Part shown: positions 12,806 to 15,347 of the stretch, in pieces | Layout: every line of letters begins with the position of its first letter | Position numbering within the stretch: the stretch's first letter is position 1 | NCBI GenBank assembly: GCA_013362195.1 | Contig: JABFWM010000312.1 | Location: 1-15,347, forward strand | DNA length: 15,347 nucleotides | Source of the DNA: Acidobacteriota bacterium | GTDB lineage: Bacteria; Acidobacteriota; Vicinamibacteria; Vicinamibacterales; 2-12-FULL-66-21 | Reading direction: 5' to 3' | Made by a program: the position numbers and the translations under genes | The notes under the pieces: model-generated | The model's database searches: none | Seen by the model: the letters and a program-made list of their open reading frames with translations, nothing else | Told to the model about the DNA's origin: nothing

Positions 12806-13735
12806 CTACGGCAGAGCTGGGCGCGGGGCTGGTGTGGAGAGCGCCGCTTTACAGAACTGCACACATTTGGCGATCTCGGCCAATCGATCGGACCCTGGCG
12901 GAACCGGGTATTCGAACTCGATGGTCGCCTGAATCTTCCACTTCTGGTCGCGCAGCAGCTGCAGCACTTCCTTGATGGGAGTGTCGCCTTCGCCGAACGG
13001 CACGTTGGCGCCGTTGTTCTTCCTGCGATCCTTGATGTGCAGGTGCGTGATGCGGTCGTGATACTCGGTGATGAACGGCACCGGCGACGTGTTGGTGCCG
13101 GCGACGAAGTGGCCGATGTCGACGTTGGCGCCGTTGTGTGCGGCCTGCGCGAACGCCGCCTTCCAGTGTTCCGGATTCGTCTCCGTGTGGCCGTGATAGC
13201 CGACCATGAGCGAGTGCTTGTCCGCGAACTGGCCGACGCGCTTGGTGTTGGCGAGGTCGTGCGAGATCTCGCACGAGATGGCGCGCGCGCCCAGCGCCTG
13301 TGCGAGCGTGAAGGCGTAGTCGAGCACCGGGTCCGACATGTTGAAGATGCCGTCGAACTTCAGCACCTCGATCCGGACGCCCGCGTCCTCCCACTGCGTG
13401 CGCAGCGCCTTCGCCCTGTCCATTGGCGCCGCGAGGCGCGGTTTTTCGAGCACCTCGACGTCGGCCTTCTGCGACGCGCGGCGAAGCAGCTCCGTCGGCA
13501 CGCCCATGAAGGCCTCGACCGGCTGTGATCGCAGTTCGACCGCGTTCACCCCGAGCTGGACGACGTTGCGCAGGGTCTCGTCGGCGGGCATCAGGTTGTT
13601 GCCGAAGCTGTAAGGGACGTTGAGGCCGATCTGCACCCCGTCGATCCTGGAATCCGGTTTCGTCTGGAAGGGCAGGAGCGACGCGGCCGGGAGCGCCAGC
13701 GCCAGCTTGCCGAGTTCTCGTCGTGTGTAAGGCAT
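12806..13735 (-). CDS. Tat-exported sugar phosphate isomerase/epimerase-like TIM barrel
   Basis: This 309-aa protein begins with a twin-arginine signal, MPYTRRELGKLALALPAASLL, so it is exported folded. The rest is an AP-endonuclease-2-like TIM barrel. Probable metal-ligand positions are Glu156 (CEISHD), Asp206/His209 (NVDIGHF), His231/His233 (ITHLHIKD) and Glu273 (TIEFEYP). Such proteins act as isomerases or epimerases of sugars or polyols, often on ketose or inositol derivatives; the substrate is unknown. The long open frame beyond 13735 runs across the cytochrome gene and is a shadow. TAGTAT (13743-13748) is seven bases from the ATG. The zinc-ribbon gene follows and may be cotranscribed. 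Confidence 0.9.
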   Translation of the reverse strand: MPYTRRELGKLALALPAASLLPFQTKPDSRIDGVQIGLNVPYSFGNNLMPADETLRNVVQLGVNAVELRSQPVEAFMGVPTELLRRASQKADVEVLEKPRLAAPMDRAKALRTQWEDAGVRIEVLKFDGIFNMSDPVLDYAFTLAQALGARAISCEISHDLANTKRVGQFADKHSLMVGYHGHTETNPEHWKAAFAQAAHNGANVDIGHFVAGTNTSPVPFITEYHDRITHLHIKDRRKNNGANVPFGEGDTPIKEVLQLLRDQKWKIQATIEFEYPVPPGSDRLAEIAKCVQFCKAALSTPAPRPALP

Positions 13736-13742
13736 AGCGGGG

Positions 13743-13748
13743 ATACTA
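13743..13748 (-). promoter_or_regulatory. TAGTAT -10-like hexamer
   Basis: TAGTAT (TAnnnT) on the minus strand lies seven bases before the TIM-barrel ATG 13735, with no SD between. The rest of the 144-bp gap to the cytochrome gene shows no gene. Confidence 0.5.
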
Positions 13749-13854
13749 CCGGCAACCGGGCGTGTTCGTGAAGACCACAGCTCCCTGGCCGGCGACGACC
13801 GGTTCGATTCGGCTGGTGTCCTGACGGACCGGGGAGCGCTCTGAACAGGAGTGC

Positions 13855-13860
13855 TAGAGT
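13855..13860 (+). promoter_or_regulatory. TAGAGT -10-like hexamer for the cytochrome-quinoprotein unit
   Basis: TAGAGT (TAnnnT) lies 19 bases before ATG 13880. Unlike the other hexamers, this leaves room for a short leader of about 12 bases. No strong SD is seen. Confidence 0.35.
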
Positions 13861-13879
13861 ATCGCCGCGGCTCACAGCC

Positions 13880-14743
13880 ATGAAGGTATTCATCACGGCA
13901 TGCGTCTGCCTCTATCTTGCCGGCGGCATACGGGCGCAGGCGCCGGGCGATGCGGCCTCGACGCGCACCAATCCCCTGGCAGGACAACAACAGGCGCTCG
14001 AAGACGGCAGGAAGCGATTCAGCGAAACCTGCGCCGTCTGCCATGGGTTGCACGGCGAGGGCGGACAGGGCGGCGAAGGCCAGGGGCCGAACCTCGTCAC
14101 GAGCGGGGTCGTCCGGCGCGCCTCGGATGGCGAACTGTTCGGCATCGTCCGCAACGGCGTGCCGAAGAGCGCGATGCCGGCATTCACCCTCGCCGACGAG
14201 CAGATCTGGCAGCTCGTCACCTACCTGCGGTCCCTCAGTCTCACCGCGATGTGGGTCCGTGTGCCGGGCGACGTGGAGAACGGTCGCGCGATCTTTTTCG
14301 GAAAGGCGGAGTGCGGCAGCTGTCACATGATCCGCGGCCGCGGCGGATTCCTCGGCCCGGACCTCACCGACGTCGGCGCGACGCGGCGGGTCGACCAGCT
14401 GCGCGACGCAATCCTGAAGACGACGAACGGCGCAAGTACGTCGGGTGATCTCTACGGCGATCCGCTGGCGGGATTCCGGCCGTTGATCATCACGACCGAA
14501 GACGGACGCCGGATTGAAGCGATCGCCAAGCACTGGTCGAACTATTCGATTCAGGCGCTCGACAGGACGGGGAAGATCCACATCCTGCGCGGGGATGCCG
14601 TCAGGCGCGCGACATTCCGCGAGAAGTCCTGGATGCCCGACGATTACGGCTCCAGGCTCAGCGACAACGAGCTGCAGGATCTGCTGGCGTTCCTGGGCCG
14701 TCAGTCCGTCCGTTCACCGGCTGCATCGAAAACACCGGAGTGA
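13880..14743 (+). CDS. Di-heme c-type cytochrome, exported
   Basis: This 287-aa protein binds two hemes. It has a signal peptide (residues 1-19, ending IRAQ) and two cytochrome c domains: the first heme at CAVCH (51-55) with probable ligand Met99 in KSAMPAF, the second at CGSCH (145-149) with probable ligand Met252 in SWMPDDY. The second domain, with its TTEDGR and end LSDNELQDLLAFL, resembles heme-binding domains of planctomycete and acidobacterial membrane-dehydrogenase genes. It should be periplasmic and accept electrons from the quinoprotein that starts at its stop codon. Confidence 0.92.
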   Translation: MKVFITACVCLYLAGGIRAQAPGDAASTRTNPLAGQQQALEDGRKRFSETCAVCHGLHGEGGQGGEGQGPNLVTSGVVRRASDGELFGIVRNGVPKSAMPAFTLADEQIWQLVTYLRSLSLTAMWVRVPGDVENGRAIFFGKAECGSCHMIRGRGGFLGPDLTDVGATRRVDQLRDAILKTTNGASTSGDLYGDPLAGFRPLIITTEDGRRIEAIAKHWSNYSIQALDRTGKIHILRGDAVRRATFREKSWMPDDYGSRLSDNELQDLLAFLGRQSVRSPAASKTPE

Positions 14744-15347
14744 CCGATTTGGCGACGCGAGAGGGATTCGGCCGCCGGATGATCGGGCTGTCGATCGTGC
14801 TTGCGGGCGTGCTCCACCTGACGCTCCGCGCGCAAGTGACGCCCGATGCCCTGCTGAAGGGCCCGAACGAGAACTGGCTGACGTATCACGGCGACTACGC
14901 GGCGCATCGCTACAGTCCGCTGTCGCAGATCAACCGCACGACCGTGTCGAGGCTCGTTCCGGTGTGGGTACGACACAACGACGGCGACGCCGATCGCCCG
15001 GAGACCGTCCCCCTGGTGCACGACGGCGTGATGTACGCGACGAAGAGCAACGGCATCTACGCGCTCGATGCGGTCAGCGGCCGCGAGATCTGGCACTACG
15101 ACGTCACCGGCCTCCGCGTGAAGCACCGCAATCGCGGCGCGGCGATTCTCGGCGACCGCGTCTACTTCGAGACGAGCGACTGTCACCTGGTCGCGCTGCA
15201 CCGCAGCAGCGGCGCGGTCCTCTGGGATCGGGAATTCGCGCCGCCGCAGAAAGGCTACTTCTGCACCGCCGCACCGCTGGTCGTGAAGGACAAGATCCTC
15301 GTCGGCGTCGCAGCGGGGCTGCGATGCTGGGTGGCAGCGCTCTCGGC
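14740..15347 (+). CDS. Quinoprotein-like beta-propeller (partial), lacking the vicinal-cysteine pair
   Basis: Only the first 202 residues are visible. The best start is GTG 14740, overlapping the cytochrome stop as GTGA; TTG 14749 and ATG 14779 are in frame. A signal peptide follows (GRRMIGLSIVLAGVLHLTLRAQ region, 11-32). The propeller starts with NWLTYHGDYAAHRYSPLSQI and repeats GIYALDAVSGREIWHYD and CHLVALHRSSGAVLWDRE, which are W-motifs of PQQ-dependent alcohol dehydrogenases. In those enzymes a CC disulfide precedes NRG and caps the PQQ; here the stretch reads VKHRNRG (127-133), with no CC. This matches the acidobacterial 'acido-empty-quinoprotein' type as I recall it, which may not bind PQQ normally. 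It pairs with the di-heme cytochrome. Confidence 0.85.
   Translation, partial: MTDLATREGFGRRMIGLSIVLAGVLHLTLRAQVTPDALLKGPNENWLTYHGDYAAHRYSPLSQINRTTVSRLVPVWVRHNDGDADRPETVPLVHDGVMYATKSNGIYALDAVSGREIWHYDVTGLRVKHRNRGAAILGDRVYFETSDCHLVALHRSSGAVLWDREFAPPQKGYFCTAAPLVVKDKILVGVAAGLRCWVAALS

Noticed and set aside
13736..14581. Upstream extension of the TIM-barrel frame over the di-heme cytochrome
   Set aside because: It is antisense to a cytochrome with two intact heme motifs; the Tat signal at 13735 marks the true start.
1..15347. Mobile element, prophage, defence island or CRISPR array
   Set aside because: No transposase, integrase, phage or Cas protein, spaced repeat array, or shift in base composition was seen. 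The heptad tandem repeat has no spacers.

Overview
The window is GC-rich, gene-dense bacterial DNA (high-GC codon use throughout, gaps mostly under 150 bp, many overlapping gene ends). The gene set points to a soil-type Acidobacteriota, most likely of the Vicinamibacteria: a Tat-exported sugar-phosphate-isomerase-like TIM barrel, a di-heme cytochrome next to a quinoprotein of the kind called 'acido-empty-quinoprotein', a NamZ/DUF1343 protein, DinB proteins and small zinc ribbons. This is my inference from family types; there is no rRNA or marker gene to prove it. I see no rRNA, tRNA, CRISPR array, phage, integrase or insertion sequence. All nucleotides lie within about 150 bp of a gene.

Layout. 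1-900 (minus): a rhodanese followed by the start of an alpha/beta-hydrolase-like protein that runs off the left edge. 971-1135 (plus): a doubtful proline-rich mini-ORF. 1090-3317 (minus): a tightly coupled three-gene unit (outer-membrane beta-barrel-like protein, 63-aa protein, amidase). 3341-5874 (plus): a zinc alcohol dehydrogenase overlapping pyruvate kinase. 5843-6310 (minus): an AHSA1/SRPBCC protein, divergent from a ferritin-like/VIT1 iron transporter at 6332-7444 (plus), which ends in a heptanucleotide tandem repeat. 7538-7972 (minus): a mono-heme cytochrome c, divergent from a LOG-family protein and a DinB protein (7998-9344, plus). 9459-11211 (minus): a PH-like-domain protein, then a NamZ-type muramidase. 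11334-11639 (plus): an AT-hook plus ribbon-helix-helix regulator behind a repeat-rich, operator-like region. 11691-12532 (plus): a secreted two-domain metal-binding protein coupled to a P-loop kinase. 12548-13735 (minus): a Tat-exported TIM barrel and a zinc-ribbon protein. 13880-15347 (plus): a di-heme cytochrome c and the start of a quinoprotein.

How genes work together. Most of the window is housekeeping and lifestyle genes rather than one dedicated system. The cytochrome c and quinoprotein at the right edge are the clearest functional pair. The alcohol dehydrogenase and pyruvate kinase form an operon, as do LOG and DinB, and the metal-binding protein and P-loop kinase.

The most interesting signal is in the spacers. 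At least seven start codons, including three pairs of divergent genes separated by only 21-25 bp, have a TAnnnT hexamer 6-10 nt upstream, with no ideally spaced Shine-Dalgarno sequence. Genes inside operons instead have an SD or an overlap. This suggests widespread leaderless transcription. Gene ends repeatedly carry GC-rich hairpins without a U-tract.
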